Positions 7,512 to 15,130 of a DNA stretch of 64,000 bases are shown here, in pieces. The stretch covers positions 124,001 to 188,000 of the forward strand of contig NZ_FOGI01000013.1 of NCBI RefSeq assembly GCF_900111175.1. The letters run 5' to 3'. This DNA is from Actinokineospora terrae (GTDB lineage Bacteria > Actinomycetota > Actinomycetes > Mycobacteriales > Pseudonocardiaceae). Both the position numbers and the translations under genes were made by a program. A model generated the notes under the pieces. The model was not told the DNA's origin and searched no databases. It worked only from the letters and a program-made list of their open reading frames with translations. Positions within the stretch are counted from its first letter, which is position 1. The number at the start of each line of letters is the position of its first letter.

Positions 7512-8135
7512 TCAGTCAGGCAGCATCGAGAGCAGGTCGGCGTGGGTGCCCGCGAGCTCGGCGGCGCCGTCCTCGCTCGCAACCCAAGGCAGGCCCTTCC
7601 TCGCGTCCTCCAACTTCGCCTGCGCCTCGGCCACCTTGCCCTCGGCGAAGGCGGTCTCAGCGATGTCGAGATCTTGGCGCACCGACGCGGCCGCCTCGAC
7701 CGACCGGGCGTGGTCGGAGTAGAGGAGCTTGGTCAGACCCCAGAGCACGTCGCCGGGCTGGGCTGCCCGGGCAGCCATACCCGCCCCCGTGAACGCGATG
7801 GCCAGGACGACCGCGGCCGCCGCGACACCGGTCAACGGCCGCCACGCAGACCCCGACCGGCTATCCGCTGGACGACGACTCACCGCGCGGACTCGGCAGA
7901 AGGCAAGGTAGACGGCCGCGGCCCCGAGGAACCCGCACGCGGTGGCGAGCTTGACGACCTTGCCCGGGCGATCCCGGATGAGGTCACGCAACTCGGTGAC
8001 CCGGTCGGGTCGATCCGGGTAGCGAAGACGAGCGGCCCAGGTGACCACCTTGTCGGCCGCCCAGGGCGACAAGTCGCTGAACTCGTTGACGACCACTGCG
8101 GCCCCCAACCCCAACACCGCGGGCCACCAACTCAT
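7512..8135 (-). CDS. Membrane protein with RsdA-like C-terminal domain
   Basis: A 207-residue protein. The N-terminal ~80 residues contain a short hydrophobic segment, an amphipathic middle and a second hydrophobic segment (residues 66-83, GFLGAAAVYLAF). A third hydrophobic segment lies at about 100-120. The last ~85 residues (GDVLWGLTKLLYSDHARSVE onward) resemble the extracytoplasmic C-terminus of actinobacterial anti-sigma-D factor RsdA. The N-terminal sigma-binding segment of RsdA is not present, so this is not a normal anti-sigma factor. The gene is coupled to the upstream PadR gene by an ATGA overlap and is probably controlled by it. The function is unknown. Confidence 0.65.
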   Translation of the reverse strand: MSWWPAVLGLGAAVVVNEFSDLSPWAADKVVTWAARLRYPDRPDRVTELRDLIRDRPGKVVKLATACGFLGAAAVYLAFCRVRAVSRRPADSRSGSAWRPLTGVAAAAVVLAIAFTGAGMAARAAQPGDVLWGLTKLLYSDHARSVEAAASVRQDLDIAETAFAEGKVAEAQAKLEDARKGLPWVASEDGAAELAGTHADLLSMLPD

Positions 8136-8470
8136 CGGGCACCGTCCGACACCGGAGACCGGAACAGGGTGAAACCACGCGCGGGGCGATTGCGCTGCAT
8201 CAACAGGGCCTCAGCCCGCACTCGCCCCGTCGGAGTCACCTCGTAGCAGCGCCGCCGCGGACGGCCCTCATCCTCGGAGAGCTCCTCCCACGTACCCGTC
8301 ACCCACCCCCACTCCTCCAACCGGTCCAACACTCCATACACCGTCGGTCCCGACCGACCCACGGCCTTCATGATCACCCACCCGTAGGGCTTCTCCCTGC
8401 CACCGGCGTGCTCCAGCAGCACTTCTAAGACATCCAACAGCGGACCGGTCACTCGTCGAGGCGCATCCAC
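8132..8470 (-). CDS. PadR-family transcriptional regulator
   Basis: A 112-residue winged-helix repressor with the PadR fold. LLDVLEVLLEHA opens the first helix. GRSGPTVYGVLDRLEEWGWV (residues 38-57) is the recognition helix and the start of the wing, and RRRCYEVTPTGRVRAEAL closes the wing. The starting codon is GTG at 8468-8470. A good -10 box (TAAGAT) lies only about seven bases upstream, at 8482-8477, so the mRNA is probably leaderless. PadR proteins often repress a neighbouring membrane protein or exporter gene. Here that is the coupled gene at 7512. Confidence 0.85.
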   Translation of the reverse strand: MDAPRRVTGPLLDVLEVLLEHAGGREKPYGWVIMKAVGRSGPTVYGVLDRLEEWGWVTGTWEELSEDEGRPRRRCYEVTPTGRVRAEALLMQRNRPARGFTLFRSPVSDGAR

Positions 8471-8825
8471 ACCCTTATCTTACCTATGTCGGATAGAGGT
8501 CGCACCTCCGGACTGCGGTTGCCCGAACGTCTCCAGAGGGGTGGTCGCACTGCCGGTTCGCGGCGAGGCGTGCGGCCGGGTGCCGTGGCGAGCTATGGCG
8601 GAGATCAGGCATGCGAGGGCGAGTGTCGGAGACCACCACATCCGCTGCCTCCTAGGCGAAACCCCACCCACCCCACCTCCACACCATCGCAAGGACAGCC
8701 ACCGACCACTTCCTCACCCTGATTCCCAACACCCCGATGATCACCTGGTGCAGCCGCCCCGCAGGAGGTTGTTGGGGCGAAGCGAGCCTTGGGGTTGTAG
8801 AACCCAGGCCCCCACCAGGAGTACG
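8471..8825. other. Intergenic region between PadR and LAL genes
   Basis: Apart from the PadR promoter at its left end, I see no gene, clear hairpin or repeat in this stretch. Frames here have no family resemblance. Confidence 0.5.
8477..8482 (-). promoter_or_regulatory. -10 box of a leaderless PadR promoter
   Basis: The minus strand reads TAAGAT here, with the GTG start about seven bases downstream. TGCGAC about 17 bases further upstream is a weak -35 candidate. The imperfect palindrome around 8481-8495 could be the autoregulatory PadR operator. Confidence 0.35.
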
Positions 8826-11777
8826 TCAGGATTGGACGGTGGTGGAGGCGTACTTGCTGAGGGCTATGCGGTTGGGTTCGCCGGTTTTGGCGATGAGGCT
8901 GGAGACGTGTTTCTCGACTGTGCGGGGGGAGAGGTGGAGGGCGTCGGCGATTTCTCGGTTGCAGAGGCGGTCCACTAGGAGGCGGAGGACCTCGTACTCG
9001 CGGACGGTGACGCCTGCGGAGCGGAGGGCGGGGGGGATCTCGTCGGTGCCTTCGCGGCGCTGGGCGACTGAGGCGCCGCCTTTGCGGAGGAGGGTTCGGC
9101 AGGCTCCGGCCACGGCAGGGACGCCGGTGCGGTGGAAGTGGTCCTCGGCGGCGCGGAGCCAGTCGATGGGGGTGCCCCAGTTCGCCGTCAACGCGATCGG
9201 GGCCACCAGGCGCAGTCCGAGGTGGCGGGCCATCGCATAGGGGGCGCCGGTGGCGATGGCGCGGGTGACGGCGGCGGCAGCGTCCTCGAAGCGGCCCGCG
9301 CGGGAAGCCAGCACGGCGGCGGCGAAGTCCGAGAACATGCGGTCCCAGCGCAGGCGGCTGGCCGGGGCGGCGGTCATCGTGGCGAACTCGTCGGGGGTCA
9401 GGTCGCCGGAAAGCGCGCGCAGCAACAGGTCCAGGCCGTAGCGGCCGGACAGGTGGAACGTGGTCGGGTTCTGGTTCTCCGCGTCGATGGCGGCCGCGCA
9501 CTCGGCGCGGGCCAGGTCGTGGTTCTCCTCCATCAGCGCGCAGAACGCCCCGGCCAGGCCGTGGATGCGCGGCGCGTGGTGGGCCTGGTCGCCGCCCCAG
9601 TGCCGGACCTGGGCCAGTTCGGCCTCCATGTCCGCACGTCGACCCCGGTGTCCGGAAAGGACAGTGCGGTGCAGCAGCATGTACTGCGTGGTCTCCACGA
9701 GCTTCAACCGCGTGGTCGCCGTCAACACCTGCGCCGTCAACCGGTCGGCCTCGTCGAAGTCCCCGCGCAGGATCAGTTGCAGCGCGATGTTGACCTCGGC
9801 CTGGTACCGCGCGGTCACCGCCCCGATGCGCGACGCCGAGTCCCTGGCCACCTCCAGCCGGTCGATGCCCGCGTCGCGCAGCGCGTCGTCGTGCCCCAGG
9901 CGCACGAGGGCGTGGACCTCCCAGATGGGCAGGTTGTTCTCGACCGCGATCACCCGGCTGCGCTCCAGCAACGCCGTCGCCTCGGCCGGATCCCGCTGCC
10001 GGGTCAGCGCGCCGACCAGCTGCCACGCCTGGCAGGCCACCGCGGGCAACCCGGCCGACTCCGCGACCACCGCCGCCCGCCGCGCCATCTCCTCGGCCTT
10101 GCCCAGCTGGTTGTGGCCGGGCACGTCGATCTCCAGGTGCGCCGCCACCACGTCGATCGGCGCGATCTGCGCGTCCGGCGCCCCCGGACCGAGCAGCGCC
10201 CGCGCCGCGGCCACCGACTGCAAGCCCACCTCGGGCCGCCCGGCGTGCACCGCCACCCACGCCAACCGGGTGTGCAGGCGGGCGCGGCGGTCCGGCGGCA
10301 GCCCGGTCACCTCGTCGAGCAGGTACACCATCGCCAGCGCCCGGTCGACCTCCCCGGCCTCGGCCAGCGCGTGCAGCTGCGCCTCCAACGCCGCCGCGCG
10401 CTCGCTGGTGTCCGGCGCCAGCAGGTCGCACGCACGGGCCAGCAGCGCCACCGCCGACTGCGCCGCACCCTGGCGCAGCGCCCGCTTCCCGGCCATGGCC
10501 CACAACCGGCCCGCCGCGACGGCTTGACCGGAGTCCAGCCGCAGCGACGCGGTGACCTGGCACCACTCGCCGGGCAGCCCCGGGTACACCGACTCGACGG
10601 CGTCGGCGACCTTGCCGCTCAGCGCGGCCCGGTCCGCCGCGGGCACCAGCGTCAGCACCGCGTCGACGATCAGCGCGTGCTGGAACGCGTACCAGTCCGG
10701 GGTTTGCTCGTCCGGGGCGACCAGGTGCGCCGCGTTGTCGCCGTGCAGGTGGCCGAGCAGGTCGCGGTAGGTCAGCCCGGTCGCTTCCTGCAGGACCGTG
10801 AGCGGGAACCGCTTGCCCAGCACCGCGCAGGTGAACAGCACCTCGCGGGCCGTCGGTCCCAGCGACTCCAACCGGGCGCCGACGGTGCGCAGCAGGGTCG
10901 CCGGGGGAGTGGGGCGGTCGGTCTCGGTGACCCGCCAGCCCCGCTCGTCGCGGGCGAGCAGCCCGCTGTCGACCATGCCGTCGAGCATCTCCTCGACCCG
11001 GAACGGGTTGCCGCCGCTGCCTGCCCACAGCAGGTCGGCGACCGTGTCGGGCAGCTGTGGTGGCTCGACCGACAGCCGCGCCGCCGCCATCCGCCGCACG
11101 TCGGAGCGGTCCAGGCGGCCCAGCTCCAGCACCGTGCCCGCGCCGCGCACGCCCGCGGCCCTGGCGAAGCTCAACGCCTGGCCCTGGTCGGCGCGGATGG
11201 TGCCGACCAGCACGGTCCGCTGCCCGGCGAGGTTGTCGGTCAGGTAGTCCACGACCGCCAGCGTCTCCAGGTCGGCGTCCTGCAGGTCGTCGAGGATCAC
11301 CAGGCAGCCGCGGCCGTCACCGGCCAGCGCGGTCAGCCGCAGCACCGCCTCGGCCAGGATCACCAGGGACCCGACCTCCTGGTCGGCCGGTGCCGGGCCC
11401 AGGTCCGGGACTAGCGCGGCCAGGACCGGCCGGTACGGGCCGAGCGCGTCGAGGTCGATCGGGCCGCCGGTGCGCACCAGCGACAGCAGCGCCTCGGTCA
11501 GCGACCGGTACGGCACGGTCGGGCCGAGCACGCTGCCGCGGCCGCGCAGCAACCGCATGCCCGCGCCGTAGCCGATGTCCGCGGCGGCCGCGGCCAGCCG
11601 GGTCTTGCCGATGCCGCTCTCGCCGACGAGGAACAGGGCGCCACCCTGCCCGGAACGGGCCGCGGTCAGCGCGTCCTCGATCGTCCCGAGCTCATCGTCG
11701 CGACCCACGACCAGCGACGACCGGTTCACCACGAGCCGTGACAGTAGTGGCGGCCCGATTTCCGGTCTATCCACCAA
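8826..11777 (-). CDS. LAL-family LuxR-type ATP-binding regulator
   Basis: A 983-residue large ATP-binding LuxR regulator. The N-terminal AAA/STAND ATPase has Walker A GESGIGKT at about residues 52-59 and Walker B CLVILDDLQDAD near 164-175. A long helical, TPR-like middle follows. The C-terminus (about 915-983) is a LuxR helix-turn-helix with LSPRTVEKHVSSLIAKTGEP. LAL proteins are common pathway activators in actinobacterial biosynthetic clusters. This one lies directly downstream of the LanM gene and candidate precursor, on the same strand but beyond a hairpin at 11815-11877. It is likely the activator of the lanthipeptide genes, although control of the neighbouring PKS-NRPS is also possible. 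Confidence 0.85.
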   Translation of the reverse strand: MVDRPEIGPPLLSRLVVNRSSLVVGRDDELGTIEDALTAARSGQGGALFLVGESGIGKTRLAAAAADIGYGAGMRLLRGRGSVLGPTVPYRSLTEALLSLVRTGGPIDLDALGPYRPVLAALVPDLGPAPADQEVGSLVILAEAVLRLTALAGDGRGCLVILDDLQDADLETLAVVDYLTDNLAGQRTVLVGTIRADQGQALSFARAAGVRGAGTVLELGRLDRSDVRRMAAARLSVEPPQLPDTVADLLWAGSGGNPFRVEEMLDGMVDSGLLARDERGWRVTETDRPTPPATLLRTVGARLESLGPTAREVLFTCAVLGKRFPLTVLQEATGLTYRDLLGHLHGDNAAHLVAPDEQTPDWYAFQHALIVDAVLTLVPAADRAALSGKVADAVESVYPGLPGEWCQVTASLRLDSGQAVAAGRLWAMAGKRALRQGAAQSAVALLARACDLLAPDTSERAAALEAQLHALAEAGEVDRALAMVYLLDEVTGLPPDRRARLHTRLAWVAVHAGRPEVGLQSVAAARALLGPGAPDAQIAPIDVVAAHLEIDVPGHNQLGKAEEMARRAAVVAESAGLPAVACQAWQLVGALTRQRDPAEATALLERSRVIAVENNLPIWEVHALVRLGHDDALRDAGIDRLEVARDSASRIGAVTARYQAEVNIALQLILRGDFDEADRLTAQVLTATTRLKLVETTQYMLLHRTVLSGHRGRRADMEAELAQVRHWGGDQAHHAPRIHGLAGAFCALMEENHDLARAECAAAIDAENQNPTTFHLSGRYGLDLLLRALSGDLTPDEFATMTAAPASRLRWDRMFSDFAAAVLASRAGRFEDAAAAVTRAIATGAPYAMARHLGLRLVAPIALTANWGTPIDWLRAAEDHFHRTGVPAVAGACRTLLRKGGASVAQRREGTDEIPPALRSAGVTVREYEVLRLLVDRLCNREIADALHLSPRTVEKHVSSLIAKTGEPNRIALSKYASTTVQS

Positions 11778-11814
11778 ACGGCAGTGCGAATGCTCACTGG
11801 GGACCCCGATAGTC

Positions 11815-11877
11815 GCGTGGCGCGGTCACCGGCGGAGTCGGTAGCGACCACCAGGAGTTCCGCCGGTCGCGCCACGC
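11815..11877 (-). terminator. Bulged hairpin after the candidate lanthipeptide precursor
   Basis: The arm 11815-11836 pairs with 11858-11877 (GCGTGGCGCG and CCGGCGGA blocks on both sides, with a small bulge). It lies just past the precursor stop at 11897 and before the LAL start, so it would end the lanM-precursor transcript. Confidence 0.6.
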
Positions 11878-11896
11878 AAGTGATCGGCGCTGTTTG

Positions 11897-12112
11897 TCAG
11901 TTGGGCAGCTCCGGGCAGCAGGTAGTACTACCGGGCCAATCGAAGGCTACCGCCGCCGCGGGGTCGTCGAGCGCCCCGAACGCCACCGCGGACGCCGCAC
12001 CGGCGGTGATCACCAGACCGGCCAGCGCGGCTGCCCGCACACCGAAGGCCACCGCGGGCATGACCCGCCACGCCCCGGCGCGACCCTGGTCCAGGAAATC
12101 GTCGTCACGCAT
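11897..12112 (-). CDS. Candidate class II lanthipeptide precursor peptide
   Basis: A 71-residue frame 29 bases downstream of lanM on the same strand, preceded by a very strong ribosome-binding site (AAGGGGAG at 12121-12130, 8-base spacing). The N-terminus is acidic (MRDDDFLDQG). A hydrophobic middle runs from about residue 18 to 48. The C-terminus FDWPGSTTCCPELPN holds the only two cysteines (65, 66), directly after Ser62, Thr63 and Thr64. That is an ideal substrate for two (methyl)lanthionine bridges. No GG/GA cleavage site or LanT peptidase-transporter is present. The hydrophobic leader hints at Sec-type export, as for cinnamycin. Alternatively it is merely a small membrane protein, but position and core composition argue for a precursor. 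Confidence 0.6.
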   Translation of the reverse strand: MRDDDFLDQGRAGAWRVMPAVAFGVRAAALAGLVITAGAASAVAFGALDDPAAAVAFDWPGSTTCCPELPN

Positions 12113-12120
12113 ATCCGTTA

Positions 12121-12130
12121 CTCCCCTTAG
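12121..12130 (-). promoter_or_regulatory. Strong ribosome-binding site of the candidate precursor gene
   Basis: The minus strand reads CTAAGGGGAG, 8 bases ahead of the ATG at 12112. It is one of the best Shine-Dalgarno matches in this part of the window. It supports the reality of the 71-residue gene and suggests high expression, as expected for a precursor peptide. Confidence 0.6.
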
Positions 12131-12141
12131 TCATCTCGTGC

Positions 12142-14958
12142 TCACCAAACCGCCGGAACCCCGGGTTCCAGCGTCATCACCGAGGGCACCCGGTCGGCGA
12201 AAGCCAACCGCAGCAGCCCGTACCCCACACCGGCGACCCCACGCAGCAGGCCGGGTGTGGTGACCCCGCCCGGTGTCGCGCACACCGGGCCGTGCCGCTC
12301 GAGCGCGTCGAGCAGCAGGGCCGCCCGCGAGCGCAGCGCCGACCGGGGACAGCGCCCCGCCGCGGCCAGCACCAGCAGGGCCTCGGTGACCCCGGACTCG
12401 CCGTGGCACAGGCCGAGGTCCGCGGGCACCGCCCGCTCGCTCGCGCCGAGCACGCCAAGGAGATCACACCCGGCTCCGGTGGCGTGCGCCGCCACCGCGA
12501 TCCCCGCGGCGCCCCGGCACCAGCCGACGTCGTCGGCTGGTGCCGCCGCGGTTTCCAGCACGTGCCGCGCCATGCCCGACGCGGCACCATCCCCTCCCGG
12601 CACCCACCTCGCGTACCGGGAGAGTGCCAGCGCCATGCCCGCCGCGCCGTCGGCGAACCCCACGCCCTGGGGTTCGTCGACCACCGCCAGGTACCGCTGG
12701 AGCGTCGCGGCGCGGGCTGCCCCAACCCGCGCCGCCTCCGGCAGTCCCAGTTCGGTGTGCACGGCGAGCATGGCGGCCAGGCAACCCGCGGTGCCGGCGT
12801 CCCAGCCGTGCGGGTCACCCGGCGTGGTGGCGTGCGCGGTCAACTCGACCGCGTGCGCCGCCCAGCCGCGTACCTCGTCGTCGCCGAGCAGCCGCGCCAG
12901 CCGCGCCAGGGCGTAGGCGATGCCGCCGAGCCCCTGCTGTGCGCCGCCGCCGACGGCCGCGACGAGGTGCGGCGCCCCGGCCAGGGTGTCCAGGAGCCCG
13001 GGCACCGCGGTGATCGCCTCGGCGGCGACCTCCCGGTACCGGGCGATGCCGCTGGTCTCGGCCAACTGGGCCAGGAACAGCGCGACCCCCAGGTAGCCGC
13101 TGCCCAGGGACGCGCCCATCGGCAGCACCAGCCACTGCCGCTCGTCGACCAGGTCGAGGCCCAGCCAGTTGACCCGGCCGCCGCGGGCGTGGCTGGCGGC
13201 GATCAACTGGTCGCCGAGCCCGCACGCGGCCGCGAGCAGCCGTTCCGGGTCGGCCGCGGTGCCGGTTAGTTGGCCGGTCGACGGTGCCGGGGTGTGGTGC
13301 TCGGTCCCGGCGTGCGTGGTGGCCATGGTCGCGGCGACCACCCACGCCTGGTCGCGCCGGTCGGACTCGCTCAACGCGGCGATCTTGTCGAGGGCGGAGT
13401 CCAGGCCGGACCTGGCGATCGCGCCGGTGATCACGGTGCCGTCGGTGGCGGTGATGCCGCGGTCGCCCGCGCGGCAGGTGAACAGCGGGATGTCACCGGC
13501 GCGCAGGTCGGCCTGCTCGGACGGCATGAGCTTGGCGAAGGCCCGGTCCCTGGCCTCGGCGTCGCGCAGCAGGGCCGGGTCGGTGGACTCGGCGAGCAGC
13601 GCGGCGTACACGCGGGTGGGGCGGGGGACGACCCGGACCTGGAGGTCGGCGCACTCGGTGACGAGGCGCAGGTAGTCCTCGCGGTGGCGCAGCACGGCGT
13701 CGTAGGCGAGGCGGAAGCCCGCGATCAGGGCCGGTTCGAGCGGGTCCAGGCGGCTTCCGGCGAAGGTGGGCCGATTGTCACCACCGGTGAAGGGGATCGG
13801 CCGCCGGATCGCGCGCATGGCGTCGGTGCCGGGGTCGGCCCAGTCGACGGCCGTGCCGGGCCAGAAGCCACCCGGGGCGGCGCCGATCCCGGAGATGTCG
13901 ATCGTCCCGTGCTCGCCGACGGTCGGGACGGGCAGCAGCGCGGTCCGGTGCACCGACTCGGCGAGGGTCGCGGCGGCGGGGCAGCCGGTGTCCTGGGTGG
14001 CGAGCGTGGGGTGGAAGAGGGTCTCGACATCGACGATCACCGGCTGGTCACCGCAGGCGACGACGTTGCCGTAGTGCATGTCGGTGGCGTGGAGCAGGTG
14101 CAGCAGCGCGAGAAGGGCGCCTTGGCGGCGGTAGAACGTGGTCGCGGCCGCGGGGGCGGGCAGGGGAGAGGGGTGGACGTGCTCGACCCAGCCGTAGTCG
14201 TGCCGGGCGACCGTGGCGGGCGTGCGCAAGGCCAGGTCGGGGACGTGGGCGTTGAGCTGGTCGACGAACCGGGTGAACGCGGCGTGCGTGGCGACCTCGC
14301 GGGGGCGGTAGATCACCGACCGCCCATCGGCGAACCCGAGCCTGGTCACGGTCCGACCGCCGCGGTGGGGGTCGCCCAGGCCGGGGGTCAGCTGCGTGAT
14401 CTGGCCGGGGTCGGTGCCGTCGAGCAGGGTGTCGACGATGTCCGCGCGGTCGTGGTCGAACCTGGCGAGCAGCTCGATGGTGGCGGCTTCGGCCCTTGCG
14501 CAGGTCCGGGCCAGGAGACTGGCGAGGACCGGGTAGGTGGTGAAGAGGGCGGCCAGGCCGGTGGGGGTGCTCAGCAGGCGCACGAAGTCGTCGAACCGCT
14601 CGCGCGGGGTGGTGCCGATGAGCTGGTCCCCGCGGTCATGCAGGGTGTCGACGATGGCGCGGGTGGCGAGCCTGACCAGCTCCTTGCCCAGCCAGTCGGC
14701 GAACGTGACCTGCGCGTTGACGCTCTGCTCGGCGAGCGTGGCGGCTGTGGTGGCGTCCACGAGGGGGTGCAGGGCCTGGGCCAGCGCCTTCCGCCAGTCC
14801 TGCGCTGTCTCACCCACCACCACGGCGTTAGTCGCCGCCTCGATGACCCCCACCCAAGCGGGCCTACCGATGACTCCAGGCGCAGCCGCGACCCACCAGT
14901 CCGCCCCGAAGGTCTCCGCCGACTGGCGGGTGCCCGGTTCGGCCGCCTGCCTCATCAC
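12142..14958 (-). CDS. lanM: Class II lanthipeptide synthetase (LanM)
   Basis: A 938-residue bifunctional enzyme. The N-terminal dehydratase domain (DUF4135, about residues 80-560) phosphorylates and eliminates water from Ser/Thr of a precursor. It shows HDYGWVEHV and the kinase-like ATDMHYGNVVACGDQPVIVD block near residues 290-310. The C-terminal LanC-like cyclase (about 600-938) has GAQQGLGGIAYALARL and keeps the zinc ligands Cys814 (WCRG), Cys851 and His852 (LCHGESG). The enzyme is therefore expected to form (methyl)lanthionine rings. The start is GTG, or ATG one codon later. The neighbours are the candidate precursor downstream and a LAL regulator. No LanT or LanP gene is nearby. Confidence 0.9.
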   Translation of the reverse strand: MMRQAAEPGTRQSAETFGADWWVAAAPGVIGRPAWVGVIEAATNAVVVGETAQDWRKALAQALHPLVDATTAATLAEQSVNAQVTFADWLGKELVRLATRAIVDTLHDRGDQLIGTTPRERFDDFVRLLSTPTGLAALFTTYPVLASLLARTCARAEAATIELLARFDHDRADIVDTLLDGTDPGQITQLTPGLGDPHRGGRTVTRLGFADGRSVIYRPREVATHAAFTRFVDQLNAHVPDLALRTPATVARHDYGWVEHVHPSPLPAPAAATTFYRRQGALLALLHLLHATDMHYGNVVACGDQPVIVDVETLFHPTLATQDTGCPAAATLAESVHRTALLPVPTVGEHGTIDISGIGAAPGGFWPGTAVDWADPGTDAMRAIRRPIPFTGGDNRPTFAGSRLDPLEPALIAGFRLAYDAVLRHREDYLRLVTECADLQVRVVPRPTRVYAALLAESTDPALLRDAEARDRAFAKLMPSEQADLRAGDIPLFTCRAGDRGITATDGTVITGAIARSGLDSALDKIAALSESDRRDQAWVVAATMATTHAGTEHHTPAPSTGQLTGTAADPERLLAAACGLGDQLIAASHARGGRVNWLGLDLVDERQWLVLPMGASLGSGYLGVALFLAQLAETSGIARYREVAAEAITAVPGLLDTLAGAPHLVAAVGGGAQQGLGGIAYALARLARLLGDDEVRGWAAHAVELTAHATTPGDPHGWDAGTAGCLAAMLAVHTELGLPEAARVGAARAATLQRYLAVVDEPQGVGFADGAAGMALALSRYARWVPGGDGAASGMARHVLETAAAPADDVGWCRGAAGIAVAAHATGAGCDLLGVLGASERAVPADLGLCHGESGVTEALLVLAAAGRCPRSALRSRAALLLDALERHGPVCATPGGVTTPGLLRGVAGVGYGLLRLAFADRVPSVMTLEPGVPAVW

Positions 14959-14994
14959 CCGTGCACCCTGACACGGTCAAGGGAAGCCGATATA

Positions 14995-15007
14995 GGTAGG
15001 TCCTACC
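14995..15007 (-). promoter_or_regulatory. Palindrome upstream of lanM
   Basis: GGTAGG-T-CCTACC is a 6-bp-arm palindrome about 37 bases upstream of the lanM start, within an AT-richer stretch (TATA next to it). It is the most likely promoter/operator position for the lanM-precursor unit. The binding protein is unknown. Confidence 0.35.
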
Positions 15008-15084
15008 CATTTTCTCCCACCCGCCCGCCTGCCCCGCGACCGTCGAGGTGCAGGCAGAACACCCACCCGAGCACCCCGGGACAG

Positions 15085-15124
15085 CACAAGGCCGGGCGGC
15101 CCGGAGGGGCTGCCCGGCCTTGTG
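15085..15124 (-). terminator. Strong hairpin after the secreted-protein gene
   Basis: The 18-bp arms 15085-15102 and 15107-15124 pair with one mismatch (a G:U in RNA) around a 4-nt loop, immediately after the stop of the gene ending at 15131. Confidence 0.8.
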
Positions 15125-15130
15125 CCCGGA

